A stretch of 11,130 bases of DNA from an uncultured Bacteroidales bacterium (lineage in GTDB: Bacteria > Bacteroidota > Bacteroidia > Bacteroidales > ML635J-15). The notes under the pieces were generated by a model. That model saw only the letters and a list, made by a program, of their open reading frames with translations. It had not been told where the DNA came from and did not search any database. The stretch is from positions 1 to 11,130 of the forward strand of contig CAJOEG010000038.1 of NCBI GenBank assembly GCA_905233405.1, given 5' to 3'. The translations under genes and the position numbers were made by a program. Of the stretch, positions 1-6,800 are shown in pieces (position 1 is the first letter of the stretch; every line of letters begins with the position of its first letter).

Positions 1-314
1 GCGGTATGGGTTCGCTCGAAGCAATGCAACTCGGTTCAAAGGACCGCTATTTCCAGGATATGGAAGACGATGTCAAGAAACTTGTTCCGGAAGGAATTTC
101 GGGTCGCGTACCTTACAAGGGAACTCTCAACGAAGTGATTTATCAGCTCATTGGCGGTTTGAAGGCTGGTATGGGCTACTGCGGAGCAAAGAACATCGAG
201 GAACTTCACGAAAAGGCTCAGTTCGTACGCATTACCGCTAACGGCGTTGTAGAAAACCATCCGCACGACATTACAATCACAAGGGAAGCTCCAAACTATT
301 CAAGAAATCAGTAA
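1..314 (+). CDS. guaB: IMP dehydrogenase, C-terminal part (5' truncated)
   Basis: Inosine-5'-monophosphate dehydrogenase catalyses the NAD-dependent oxidation of IMP to XMP, the committed step of cytosolic GTP synthesis. Only the last 104 residues or so are present; the reading frame is open from base 3. The opening GMGSLEAM and GSKDRYFQ belong to the IMP loop and mobile flap. KLVPEGISGRVPYKG follows, then GGLKAGMGYCGA, and the end is HDITITREAPNY, the standard C-terminus of bacterial GuaB. The stop is 10 bases before the next start, so guaB probably leads or belongs to the chaperone operon that follows. Nothing suggests that it is damaged; the missing N-terminus is outside the window. Confidence 0.96.
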   Translation, partial: GMGSLEAMQLGSKDRYFQDMEDDVKKLVPEGISGRVPYKGTLNEVIYQLIGGLKAGMGYCGAKNIEELHEKAQFVRITANGVVENHPHDITITREAPNYSRNQ

Positions 315-324
315 ACGAATTAAC

Positions 325-2301
325 ATGAAAAAGACCATATTACAGATTGCATTGCTACTTTTTGGCATCGGTTTGTATGCGCAGGACAGGACTTTGCTCG
401 AAATCGACAACGAAAAGATTGATGCCGACGAGTTCATCCATATTTTCAACAAGAATGCCAACCACAACGGCAAGGTGACACGCAAGGATGTTGACGAATA
501 TATGGAACTCTTTGTCAACTTCAAGCTTAAAGTCCACGAAGGCCAAGCACAAGGACTTGACACCTCGCGCAGTTTCCGTCAGGAAATTGCAGGCTACCGC
601 AAGCAGCTCGCTCAGCCTTATCTCAGCGACAAGAGCGTCGAGGACGAACTCGTGAGGGAAGCCTACGACAGAATGTGCTACGATATTGATGTGAGCCACA
701 TACTTATCACCGTCAACAACAATGCCTCGCCCGAAGATACGCTGAAGGCTTGGAACAAAATCAACGAGGTTTACAAGCGTGCCGTCAAAGGCGAAAGTTT
801 CTCGAAACTTGCCGACACCTACTCGCAAGACCCATCGGTTGCAAAGAATCATGGTGACCTTGGCTACTGCACGGTTTTCGGTTTGGTTTACGACTTCGAA
901 ACCGTCATGTACAACACCAAGCCAGGTGAAGTTTCGGCTCCGTTCCGCACACGCTACGGCTATCACATCCTGAAAGTAAACGACAAGCGTCCTTCGAAAG
1001 GTCGCTACAAAGTTGCGCACATAATGGTGGTTTCGCCGCAGGACGCAACAGCAGAACAGAAGCAGGAAGCAAAGGCTACCATCGAAAACGTGTATGCACA
1101 GCTGAAAAACGGTGCCGACTTTGCAGAAATGGCCGACAAGTATAGTGCCGACCGCAGAACTGCCGTCAAGGGAGGCGAACTGGGTTGGATAAACGTTGGC
1201 GGCAGAATGATAAAGGAATTTGAAGATGCCGTATTCAAGTTGGAAAAAGTTGGCGACATTTCGGATATTGTTGCTACAAGCTACGGATACCATATTATAA
1301 AATTGCTCGAAAAGGAACCGATAAAGCCGTTCGAAGAATGTAAGGCCGACCTCAAGTCGAAAGTTAGTGGAAATCTGCGTTCGTACAAGGGGCGCGATGT
1401 GGTGATTGCCAATTTGCGCAAGGAATATGGCATCAAGGATATGTCGAAGACTGTAGCTCCGTTCTACAAGAAGAAATATGTTACCGATTCCATTTTCAAC
1501 GGAACTTGGAAAATAGATTCTACATTGAAACTCAACAAGGTGGTGTTTGAAATCAAGGACCAGAAATTCACAGAAAAGGATTTTGCAAAATATTTCCAGA
1601 AATTCAACACCAAGCAACCGCCAGTTGACATCAAGATGTTGGTTCTCAATGGATACAAGCAATTCTGCGACAAGTGCATAATCGAATACGAAGAAAAGCA
1701 CCTCGAAGAAAAATATCCTTCGTTCAAGTATTTGATGAAGGAATACCACGATGGAATACTGCTTTTCGCTCTCACCAACGAAGCCGTATGGAACAAGGCT
1801 ATTGCCGACAGCACTGGACTTGAAGCCTACTACGAGACAGTAAAGGACAACTACAAGTGGGGCTATCGTTACGATGTCAAGACATACAAGTGCAAGGATG
1901 CGAAGTCGGCAACAGAACTTTCCAAAGCCTTAAATGCAAATTTCGATGACGAGACAATTGTTGGCAAACTCAACGCTAAGGATTCCACAACAGTTGTTGC
2001 TGGCGAATCTGCATTGGAAGAAAAAGGGCACAGCCTATTTGTTGACAATGCAATACGCGAAAGCGGAATTACTGAAACTTCAGGACAGACAAAGGTATTT
2101 AACAAGGAAAACACCGTAACCGCAGTAAAAGTTATTGCCCCGACAACAAAGCAACTCAGCGAAATCAGAGGAATTGTCACTGCTGCATATCAGGATTATC
2201 TCGAAAAGCAGTGGACGGAAGGTCTGCACAAGAAATACAACGTGAAGATCCACGAGGAAATGCTCGACCAGATTGTCAAGGAACTTTCCGAAAGCAAGTA
2301 A
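325..2301 (+). CDS. Periplasmic peptidylprolyl isomerase with two parvulin domains
   Basis: An exported prolyl cis-trans isomerase/chaperone of 658 residues, probably periplasmic. Residues 1-19 form a signal peptide (MKK, hydrophobic core, cleavage near YAQ). Residues 25-115 resemble a SurA-type N-terminal chaperone region. Parvulin domain 1 spans about 120-220 (DVSHILITV, ESFSKLADTYSQDPS, RYGYHILKV) and domain 2 about 226-328 (KVAHIMVV, GADFAEMADKYSAD, KGGELGW, YGYHIIKL). Both keep the two family histidines (H125/H214 and H232/H323), so both may be catalytic. The long tail (about 335-658) has no domain I can name beyond a C-terminal helix (LSEIRGIVTAAYQDYLEKQW) that I associate with Bacteroidota members of this family. 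It sits 10 bases after guaB and 2 bases before the next gene, so translational coupling is likely. The true substrate is unknown; outer-membrane proteins are inferred from the SurA neighbour. Confidence 0.92.
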   Translation: MKKTILQIALLLFGIGLYAQDRTLLEIDNEKIDADEFIHIFNKNANHNGKVTRKDVDEYMELFVNFKLKVHEGQAQGLDTSRSFRQEIAGYRKQLAQPYLSDKSVEDELVREAYDRMCYDIDVSHILITVNNNASPEDTLKAWNKINEVYKRAVKGESFSKLADTYSQDPSVAKNHGDLGYCTVFGLVYDFETVMYNTKPGEVSAPFRTRYGYHILKVNDKRPSKGRYKVAHIMVVSPQDATAEQKQEAKATIENVYAQLKNGADFAEMADKYSADRRTAVKGGELGWINVGGRMIKEFEDAVFKLEKVGDISDIVATSYGYHIIKLLEKEPIKPFEECKADLKSKVSGNLRSYKGRDVVIANLRKEYGIKDMSKTVAPFYKKKYVTDSIFNGTWKIDSTLKLNKVVFEIKDQKFTEKDFAKYFQKFNTKQPPVDIKMLVLNGYKQFCDKCIIEYEEKHLEEKYPSFKYLMKEYHDGILLFALTNEAVWNKAIADSTGLEAYYETVKDNYKWGYRYDVKTYKCKDAKSATELSKALNANFDDETIVGKLNAKDSTTVVAGESALEEKGHSLFVDNAIRESGITETSGQTKVFNKENTVTAVKVIAPTTKQLSEIRGIVTAAYQDYLEKQWTEGLHKKYNVKIHEEMLDQIVKELSESK

Positions 2302-2303
2302 CA

Positions 2304-3155
2304 ATGCCAAAGTACGTTGCATTCATATTGCTAGCAATTGTCGTCTGCTCGTGCGGAAAGAAAAACGATGCTCCTGCCTTACAAGCAAAATATGCCGTTT
2401 GCTTTGACGAAGATACGCTCTTCGAGTACGAACTTGTACGCGCAATATCACCATTCTGCGACTCTAAGGACAGTGCGAAGCTAGCTGACGACTACATAGA
2501 CGAATGGCTGACAGAACGCATAATGTACAAGGAAGCCGACAAGCTCCTCACCGATACTGCAGCCTTGGCAAAGAAAATAATGCAGTACCGCCGTCAGCTC
2601 TACACACACGAATATTGCGAAAAGTACGTTTATAGTAACGTGAATATGAATGTTACAGAAAAGGAAATAAACGACTACTACGACAAGCACTTGAACGAGT
2701 ATATCATTAATACAACGTATGTTAAGGCTCACTATATGACAATTTCACCCAAGATTGTACGCTACTACGAGATTTATGAAAAACTGCGCAAAAGCGACCT
2801 CGATAGCGAGCAGGAACTCGGTGACTACTGCGATAGTCCCGACAAGGCAGTCTATTTCGTGAAGGACTGGGTGGAATTCAGCGATTTCCTAAAACTTATA
2901 GACTATAGCGGAACCATTGAACCATACGAACTAAAATACAAGAACACACTCGACTACGTACGCGACACACTTCACTACCTCGTCAAGATTGACGACTACC
3001 TTGTCCCTGGTGACCTTTTGCCCATCGAACTTGCCAAGCCAAAAATCATACAGATAATAATGAACAAGCGCAGGCACGACAAGTACATACAGGCAAAACA
3101 GGATTTGCTGAGGAAATACAAGTCAAACGGAGAAATTGTCATTGGCAACAAATAG
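2304..3155 (+). CDS. SurA-like lipoprotein with degenerate parvulin region
   Basis: A 283-residue lipoprotein, probably a membrane-anchored periplasmic chaperone. The start at 2304 is preferred over the in-frame ATG at 2211 because it directly opens a lipoprotein signal (MPKYVAFILLAIVVCSC, lipobox V14-C15-S16, lipidated C17) and avoids a 90-base overlap with the previous gene. Residues 62-135 look like the helical SurA N-terminal domain: DDYIDEWLTERIMYKEADK, then VTEKEINDYYDKH, the usual lead into a parvulin domain. The expected isomerase segment follows (YVKAHYMTIS, about 139-150), but the later GGELG and GYHIIK motifs are missing; residues 150-225 are acidic and tyrosine-rich. The end (about 235-273) has an amphipathic helix like SurA-family tails. 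Spacing is 2 bases before and 6 after. It is probably a non-catalytic partner of its two neighbours; this role is inferred from position and fold hints only. Confidence 0.82.
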   Translation: MPKYVAFILLAIVVCSCGKKNDAPALQAKYAVCFDEDTLFEYELVRAISPFCDSKDSAKLADDYIDEWLTERIMYKEADKLLTDTAALAKKIMQYRRQLYTHEYCEKYVYSNVNMNVTEKEINDYYDKHLNEYIINTTYVKAHYMTISPKIVRYYEIYEKLRKSDLDSEQELGDYCDSPDKAVYFVKDWVEFSDFLKLIDYSGTIEPYELKYKNTLDYVRDTLHYLVKIDDYLVPGDLLPIELAKPKIIQIIMNKRRHDKYIQAKQDLLRKYKSNGEIVIGNK

Positions 3156-3161
3156 CACAAT

Positions 3162-4502
3162 ATGAAGAAAACGATTATAATGACCGCAATAGCCCTGCTT
3201 ATAGGTGCAAGCACCCAGGCGCAGGGAATCATCGACAAGATTGTAGGTATTGTCGGCAACGAAATAATAATGATGTCCGACATCGAGAACCAGTACATAC
3301 AGATGGCAAGCCAGCAGATGGACGTAAACGCCAACACCCGCTGCGAAATCCTTGAGGACATGATGTTCCAGAAACTGCTGTATGTACAGGCACAGAAAGA
3401 CAGCCTTTCGGTTACGCCCAAGGAAGTGGAAACCGAACTCGACCGACGTCTTAGCGTTTTCATAAACCAGATAGGTTCGGAACAGAAACTGGAAGAGTAT
3501 TTCGGCAAGACCATCAAGTCGATAAAGGACGATTTGCGAAGCACAATCGAGGAACAAATGCTGGCGCAGAAAGTTCAGCAGAAAATCATCGGCGACACCA
3601 AGGTTACACCATCGGAGGTAAAGAAATTTTATGAATCCTTGCCAGCCGATAGCATTCCAACCATCGAGGCATACTACGAACTTTCCGAAATTGTAATAAA
3701 GCCAGAAGTGAGCAAGGAAGACAAGGAAAAGGTAATTGCCGAACTTAACAAGATTCGCGAGCGCATACTCAACGGTGAAAGTTTTTCGACAATGGCTGTG
3801 CTGTATTCCGAAGACCCGGGCTCGGCAATGAAAGGCGGTGAACTCGGCTTTGTCAGCAAGACCGACCTCGTACCCGAATTTTCGCAGGTTGCATTCAACC
3901 TTACAAGTCCGCTGGATGTGTCGCAGGTGGTTGAAACCGAATATGGATTCCATATCATTCAAATGATTGAGAAAAAAGGCAACATGATGAATTTCCGTCA
4001 TATACTTATGAAACCGAAAGTTAGTATGGAAGCCCTCGAAGCCGCCGACAAGAAGGCAAACGAAGTCTATAGCATATTGAAGTCCGACACAATCAGTTTT
4101 ATCGATGCCGTGAAGAAGTACAGCAACGGCGACAGCAAGGGTTCCGACGGAAAAGTTATGAATCCCTATTATGGTGATTCCAGAATGACAAGTGATTTTC
4201 TTGACCCATACACCAAGTCGGCAATAATGTCGCTAAAGGAAGGCGAGTTCTCCAAACCATTCCTCTCAAGCGACAACAAGGGAATCCGTGTAATCAAGAT
4301 TGTCCGCCTCGACCTCGACGTAAAGGAACACAAGGCCAACATGAAGGACGACTACCTTACATTGCAAAGGGCAGCCTTGGAGGACAAGAACAGCCGCCTG
4401 ATTGACGAATGGGTGAAGGACAAGGTACAGAGCGTTTACATAAAGATTGACGACGAGTATAAGGACTGCAAGTTCAATGTTGATTGCTGGATAAAAAAAT
4501 AA
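3162..4502 (+). CDS. surA: Periplasmic chaperone SurA
   Basis: SurA guides unfolded outer-membrane proteins through the periplasm. The protein has 446 residues, close to the family norm of about 430-460. A signal peptide ends near residue 20 (STQA|QG). The N-terminal domain starts IIDKIVGIVGNEIIMMSDIE, a hallmark of SurA, and runs to about 165, with helices such as EILEDMMFQKLLYVQAQKD. Parvulin domain 1 is about 170-270 (ESFSTMAVLYSEDPGS, KGGELGFV, YGFHIIQ) and domain 2 about 277-381 (FRHILMKP, DAVKKYSNGD). Domain 1 has E176 where the first family histidine would be; domain 2 keeps H280 but has R376 in place of the last one, so each domain looks catalytically weak. The C-terminal segment (about 385-446) is a basic/acidic helix rejoining the chaperone core. 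It is the last gene of the guaB-led operon; no clear terminator follows. Confidence 0.93.
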   Translation: MKKTIIMTAIALLIGASTQAQGIIDKIVGIVGNEIIMMSDIENQYIQMASQQMDVNANTRCEILEDMMFQKLLYVQAQKDSLSVTPKEVETELDRRLSVFINQIGSEQKLEEYFGKTIKSIKDDLRSTIEEQMLAQKVQQKIIGDTKVTPSEVKKFYESLPADSIPTIEAYYELSEIVIKPEVSKEDKEKVIAELNKIRERILNGESFSTMAVLYSEDPGSAMKGGELGFVSKTDLVPEFSQVAFNLTSPLDVSQVVETEYGFHIIQMIEKKGNMMNFRHILMKPKVSMEALEAADKKANEVYSILKSDTISFIDAVKKYSNGDSKGSDGKVMNPYYGDSRMTSDFLDPYTKSAIMSLKEGEFSKPFLSSDNKGIRVIKIVRLDLDVKEHKANMKDDYLTLQRAALEDKNSRLIDEWVKDKVQSVYIKIDDEYKDCKFNVDCWIKK

Positions 4503-4619
4503 TGGACAGAAAGGCAACAATTAAATTTGTACAAGCGCAAAATTTTGCATCTTAACCAAGAAACCATTGAAAAAAAACACTGTATATTTTGTCAAGTAAT
4601 TAACTTAAAATTGAATCTT

Positions 4620-4844
4620 ATGGCGAAGAAATTTTTGTATTTCATTATTTTGTGGATTGTTACATTCCCATTTTTTGGATTTGGCTATATTTTAATCCAT
4701 TTTGAGAATGGCATTTATACCATTGAAAGACTTAAAGGCGATGTTGTCATGTCGTTAATAATGTCGTTTGTAATATCTCTCGGACTTGTCATAACGCTCG
4801 CTATCAGCCAAAGGCAAAAGAATAAAGAAAACAATAAACAATAA
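4620..4844 (+). CDS. Small two-helix membrane protein, unknown function
   Basis: A 74-residue protein I do not recognise. Starting at 4620 (MAKKFLYF) it has two hydrophobic segments, about residues 5-26 and 42-62, joined by a short loop (HFENGIYTIERLKGDVV), and ends in a charged hydrophilic tail (QRQKNKENNKQ). The positive residues after MA and in the tail suggest both ends are cytosolic. The in-frame ATG at 4527 would add a 31-residue, non-membrane leader; I prefer the shorter form because the added part looks like translated AT-rich spacer. It lies 117 bases after surA and 44 before the cyclophilin gene. Base composition is more AT-rich than its neighbours. It is probably a real gene, but small-ORF chance is not excluded. 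Confidence 0.6.
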   Translation: MAKKFLYFIILWIVTFPFFGFGYILIHFENGIYTIERLKGDVVMSLIMSFVISLGLVITLAISQRQKNKENNKQ

Positions 4845-4855
4845 AAATTAGTACG

Positions 4856-4873
4856 GTCGCGGCGCGCCACGAC
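4856..4873. repeat. GC-rich near-palindrome between two genes
   Basis: An 18-base imperfect palindrome, GTCGCGGCGCGCCACGAC, with an 8-base perfect core (GGCGCGCC) and GTCG/CGAC flanks joined across one C-A mismatch. It stands out sharply against the AT-rich sequence before it. There is no following T-run, so it is not a normal intrinsic terminator. It may be the remnant of a dispersed palindromic repeat or a protein-binding site; which one cannot be told from a single copy. Confidence 0.5.
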
Positions 4874-4888
4874 ACAACAACTTACATC

Positions 4889-5347
4889 ATGAAGATAGCA
4901 AAAATTAAAACCGAAGTCGGCACCATGAAGGTGAACTTCTATTTCAACGATGCACCAAATACGGTGGCAAATTTCATAAAACTGGCCGAAGAAGGCTTTT
5001 ACAACGGACTGCGTTTTCACCGCGTAATTCCAGAATTTGTAGTTCAGGGCGGATGCCCGTTTTCGCGCAATCTTGGCGACCCACGAGTTGGCACAGGTGG
5101 ACCTGGTTACAAGATTAAATGCGAACTCAACGGTGGCAACCAGTACCACGACCGCGGCGTATTGTCGATGGCTCATGCTGGGCGCGATACGGGTGGTTCT
5201 CAGTTTTTCATCTGCCTTACCCGCGAATACACCAAGCATCTCGACCGTCAGCACACTTGCTTCGGTAGGGTTGTAGAAGGATTGGACGTGCTTGACAAGA
5301 TTCGTCAGGGCTGCAAGATTGAAGAAATAACGATTGAAGAGGAATAA
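4889..5347 (+). CDS. ppiB: Cyclophilin-type peptidylprolyl isomerase
   Basis: Prolyl cis-trans isomerase of the cyclophilin family, unrelated in fold to the parvulins upstream. The protein has 152 residues with no signal peptide, so it is probably cytosolic. The family core is clear: FHRVIPEFVVQGG (residues 43-55, with catalytic R45 and Q53), GTGGPGYKIKCE, then GVLSMAHAGRDTGGSQFFI (90-108, with F107 in the proline pocket), and CFGRVVEGLDVLDKI (124-138). The position of the cyclosporin-contacting tryptophan of human CypA is H117 here, as expected for a bacterial form of low drug sensitivity. The gene follows a small membrane-protein gene after 44 bases containing a GC-rich palindrome, and ends 10 bases before the first composite repeat. 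I see no convincing promoter directly upstream. Confidence 0.95.
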   Translation: MKIAKIKTEVGTMKVNFYFNDAPNTVANFIKLAEEGFYNGLRFHRVIPEFVVQGGCPFSRNLGDPRVGTGGPGYKIKCELNGGNQYHDRGVLSMAHAGRDTGGSQFFICLTREYTKHLDRQHTCFGRVVEGLDVLDKIRQGCKIEEITIEEE

Positions 5348-5357
5348 TGTTTTTATA

Positions 5358-5541
5358 GTCATTCCGCAACCTTTAGCTCACGAAGCTTGCGAGTAAAACA
5401 AAGCGAACAGCAAAAGGAACGTTGCTTGTGAGCCTGTTTATGCGGAATCTCCCCAAAATACGAATAAGGATATTCCGCACAGCCGAACATTACATCGCTC
5501 CCCGTTCCGTATCGCGAGTATGTTCTGACTTGCGGAATGAC
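5358..5541 (-). repeat. Composite inverted repeat, copy 1 (A-to-B on the minus strand)
   Basis: A 184-base element with perfect 12-base terminal inverted repeats, GTCATTCCGCAA at 5358-5369 and TTGCGGAATGAC at 5530-5541. Inside are two more boxes, GCGGAAT at 5442-5448 and ATTCCGC at 5472-5478, so it consists of two hairpin arms. Arm B is 5358-5454 and arm A is 5472-5541, in opposite orientation. Arm A on the minus strand has nested stems (AGTCAGAACAT with ATGTTCGGCT, TCGC with GCGA) around a 15-base loop GATACGGAACGGGGA. A diverged copy lies inverted at 8631-8791. The layout, with a GTCATTC head and paired arms, recalls REP/BIME elements mobilised by REP-associated tyrosine transposases, or a MITE. 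It fills most of the gap between ppiB and the lipoprotein gene. No coding role is visible. Confidence 0.85.
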
Positions 5542-5566
5542 CTCATAACTCAAAATATACAAAGGA

Positions 5567-6574
5567 ATGAAAAACACCCTTTTCCCCATCGCATCGTTGC
5601 TATTAGCATTGACAATAGCAATAAGTTGCACTTCGCCAAAGCCAAGCGACAGCAAAGAAGAATCAACCAACTCCGAAGTTCAAACTGACGAAACCGATTT
5701 TGCAGCATTAGTAAAGGAATGGGACAAAGCGAACTCGGCAAAGGATTACGAAGCATTATCGGCAATGTTCGACAGCAATGTGCTTTTCTATGGCACAAAA
5801 CTTAACAAGAACGCCTGTGTCGAAAACAAGCAGATGGCGTTCAAGAAGTCTCCCGATTTCTACCAGCAGATTTATGGTGATGTCGATGTGGAAAAAATAA
5901 GCGACACCGAAGTGAAATGCAGTTTCGTAAAGCGCGTTACCGTCGGCGGACAGACAACCGACTATCCGTCATACCTAAATTTCAACAAAGTAGGTGACGA
6001 ATGGAAAATTTCCGTCGAAGGCGACCTTATAACCGACGAGAATCTTGCCAAACGTGCCGAAAAGAAAATGATTGCACAGGAAATGGGCGACCGTACGGAT
6101 GTTGCGGGAACCTACGATTTCAACGGTGATGGCAAGAAGGAATCGTGCTACATATTGGAACCGAAAAAGTACGACGATGAAGACCATTTTATGGAATGCC
6201 AAGGCGAATGCATCTGCCTCATAGGGTTCTCTGACAGCAACATTCCACCAATCGAAGTGGAAAACTGCATCGGTGGAAATCCGCATATCCTTGGCGACCT
6301 TGACGGAAATGGAACCTGTGAAATAGGAATCTGGCCGTGGTGGTGGACAAGTTGCTGGCACACCTTTTATATATATACACTAGAAAATGGAGAATGGAAG
6401 GACTTTGTGGAACCATTCCCTGTTCATTGTAACCTTTTGGAGGCACTTGAAGAGTCTGGAGAGCAAATAATTGTACAAGTCCCTGGCCAAAAAGATATGT
6501 TCAAGATAATATACTCCTACTTCGATGACGAAGAAGGCATAATGGAAGGGACAACAACGGTAAAGAAATTATAA
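5567..6574 (+). CDS. Lipoprotein with NTF2-like domain and calcium-loop-like C-terminal region
   Basis: A 335-residue lipoprotein of unknown function. The signal peptide ends in the lipobox A18-I19-S20 before C21, followed by a serine/glutamate-rich linker to about residue 42. Residues 44-152 (FAALVKEWDKANSAKDYEAL, MFDSNVLFYG, YLNFNKVGDEWKISVEGDL) fit a SnoaL/NTF2-like fold of the DUF4440 kind, often a ligand-binding or scaffold domain. The second half has two D-x-N/D-G-x-G loops, DFNGDGKKE (184-192) and GDLDGNGTCE (243-252), resembling calcium-binding FG-GAP or EF-like loops, and the odd stretch IWPWWWTSCWHTFYIY (255-270). Several cysteines (C194, C211, C215, C217, C234, C251, C263) could form disulfides in the envelope. 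It starts 25 bases after the composite repeat; its stop lies inside the terminator stem. Confidence 0.83.
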   Translation: MKNTLFPIASLLLALTIAISCTSPKPSDSKEESTNSEVQTDETDFAALVKEWDKANSAKDYEALSAMFDSNVLFYGTKLNKNACVENKQMAFKKSPDFYQQIYGDVDVEKISDTEVKCSFVKRVTVGGQTTDYPSYLNFNKVGDEWKISVEGDLITDENLAKRAEKKMIAQEMGDRTDVAGTYDFNGDGKKESCYILEPKKYDDEDHFMECQGECICLIGFSDSNIPPIEVENCIGGNPHILGDLDGNGTCEIGIWPWWWTSCWHTFYIYTLENGEWKDFVEPFPVHCNLLEALEESGEQIIVQVPGQKDMFKIIYSYFDDEEGIMEGTTTVKKL

Positions 6575-6606
6575 CAAAAAGGCTGAGCAATCAGCTTTTT
6601 TGTTAT
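6571..6606 (+). terminator. Intrinsic terminator after the lipoprotein gene
   Basis: A 16-base-pair stem (left arm 6571-6586, right arm 6591-6606) with one G-U pair and a GCAA loop of the stable GNRA class. The left arm has an A-run and the right arm the matching T-run, so it could stop transcription from either side. The lipoprotein stop codon (6572-6574) is part of the left arm. Confidence 0.88.
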
Positions 6607-6742
6607 TGTATGCAGATGTTATTGCTATCGGATGCTATCTCATATATAACAATATGATATTGCGTTTCTGTTCTTTATAAAGCATTGTATTTCAACACGT
6701 TCTCTATTAATAGAAATTTATTTGCAAAAAACGAATATTTTT

Positions 6743-6774
6743 CTTGTCTGTTCAAATATGTTTTTTTATCTTTG
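6743..6774 (+). promoter_or_regulatory. Bacteroidota-type promoter for atpD-atpC
   Basis: TATCTTTG at 6767-6774 matches the -7 consensus TAnnTTTG exactly. CTTG at 6743-6746, 20 bases upstream, is a three-of-four match to the -33 TTTG box. Transcription would start near 6780, giving a leader of about 20 bases before the atpD ATG. The surrounding 6607-6800 is strongly AT-rich and holds no gene. Confidence 0.65.
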
Positions 6775-6800
6775 TTAGCAAAAATTTTATCAGTTACACA

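Noticed and set aside
355..1749. A 464-residue open frame on the minus strand
   Set aside because: It lies wholly opposite the parvulin-domain gene, has no family motifs and consists of phenylalanine/valine/leucine-rich sequence expected from reading that gene backwards.
3123..4001. A 292-residue open frame on the minus strand
   Set aside because: Antisense shadow of surA with no recognisable domain or start context.
4522..4529. TAAATTTG as a promoter for the small membrane protein
   Set aside because: It matches the -7 consensus but no TTTG-like -33 box is found 17-23 bases upstream; in AT-rich sequence such matches are common by chance.
5358..5541. Repeat as a CRISPR array or an intrinsic terminator
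   Set aside because: There are no regularly spaced direct repeats, and the hairpins are not followed by T-runs.
5422..5688. An 88-codon open frame across repeat copy 1 and the start of the lipoprotein gene
   Set aside because: It reads through the hairpin arms and then the lipoprotein gene in the wrong frame; its sequence is arginine-rich without motifs.
6744..6800. N-terminal extension of AtpD from the ATG at 6744
   Set aside because: The promoter -7 box lies inside it, and family alignment starts at MEQLVGEIVQV.
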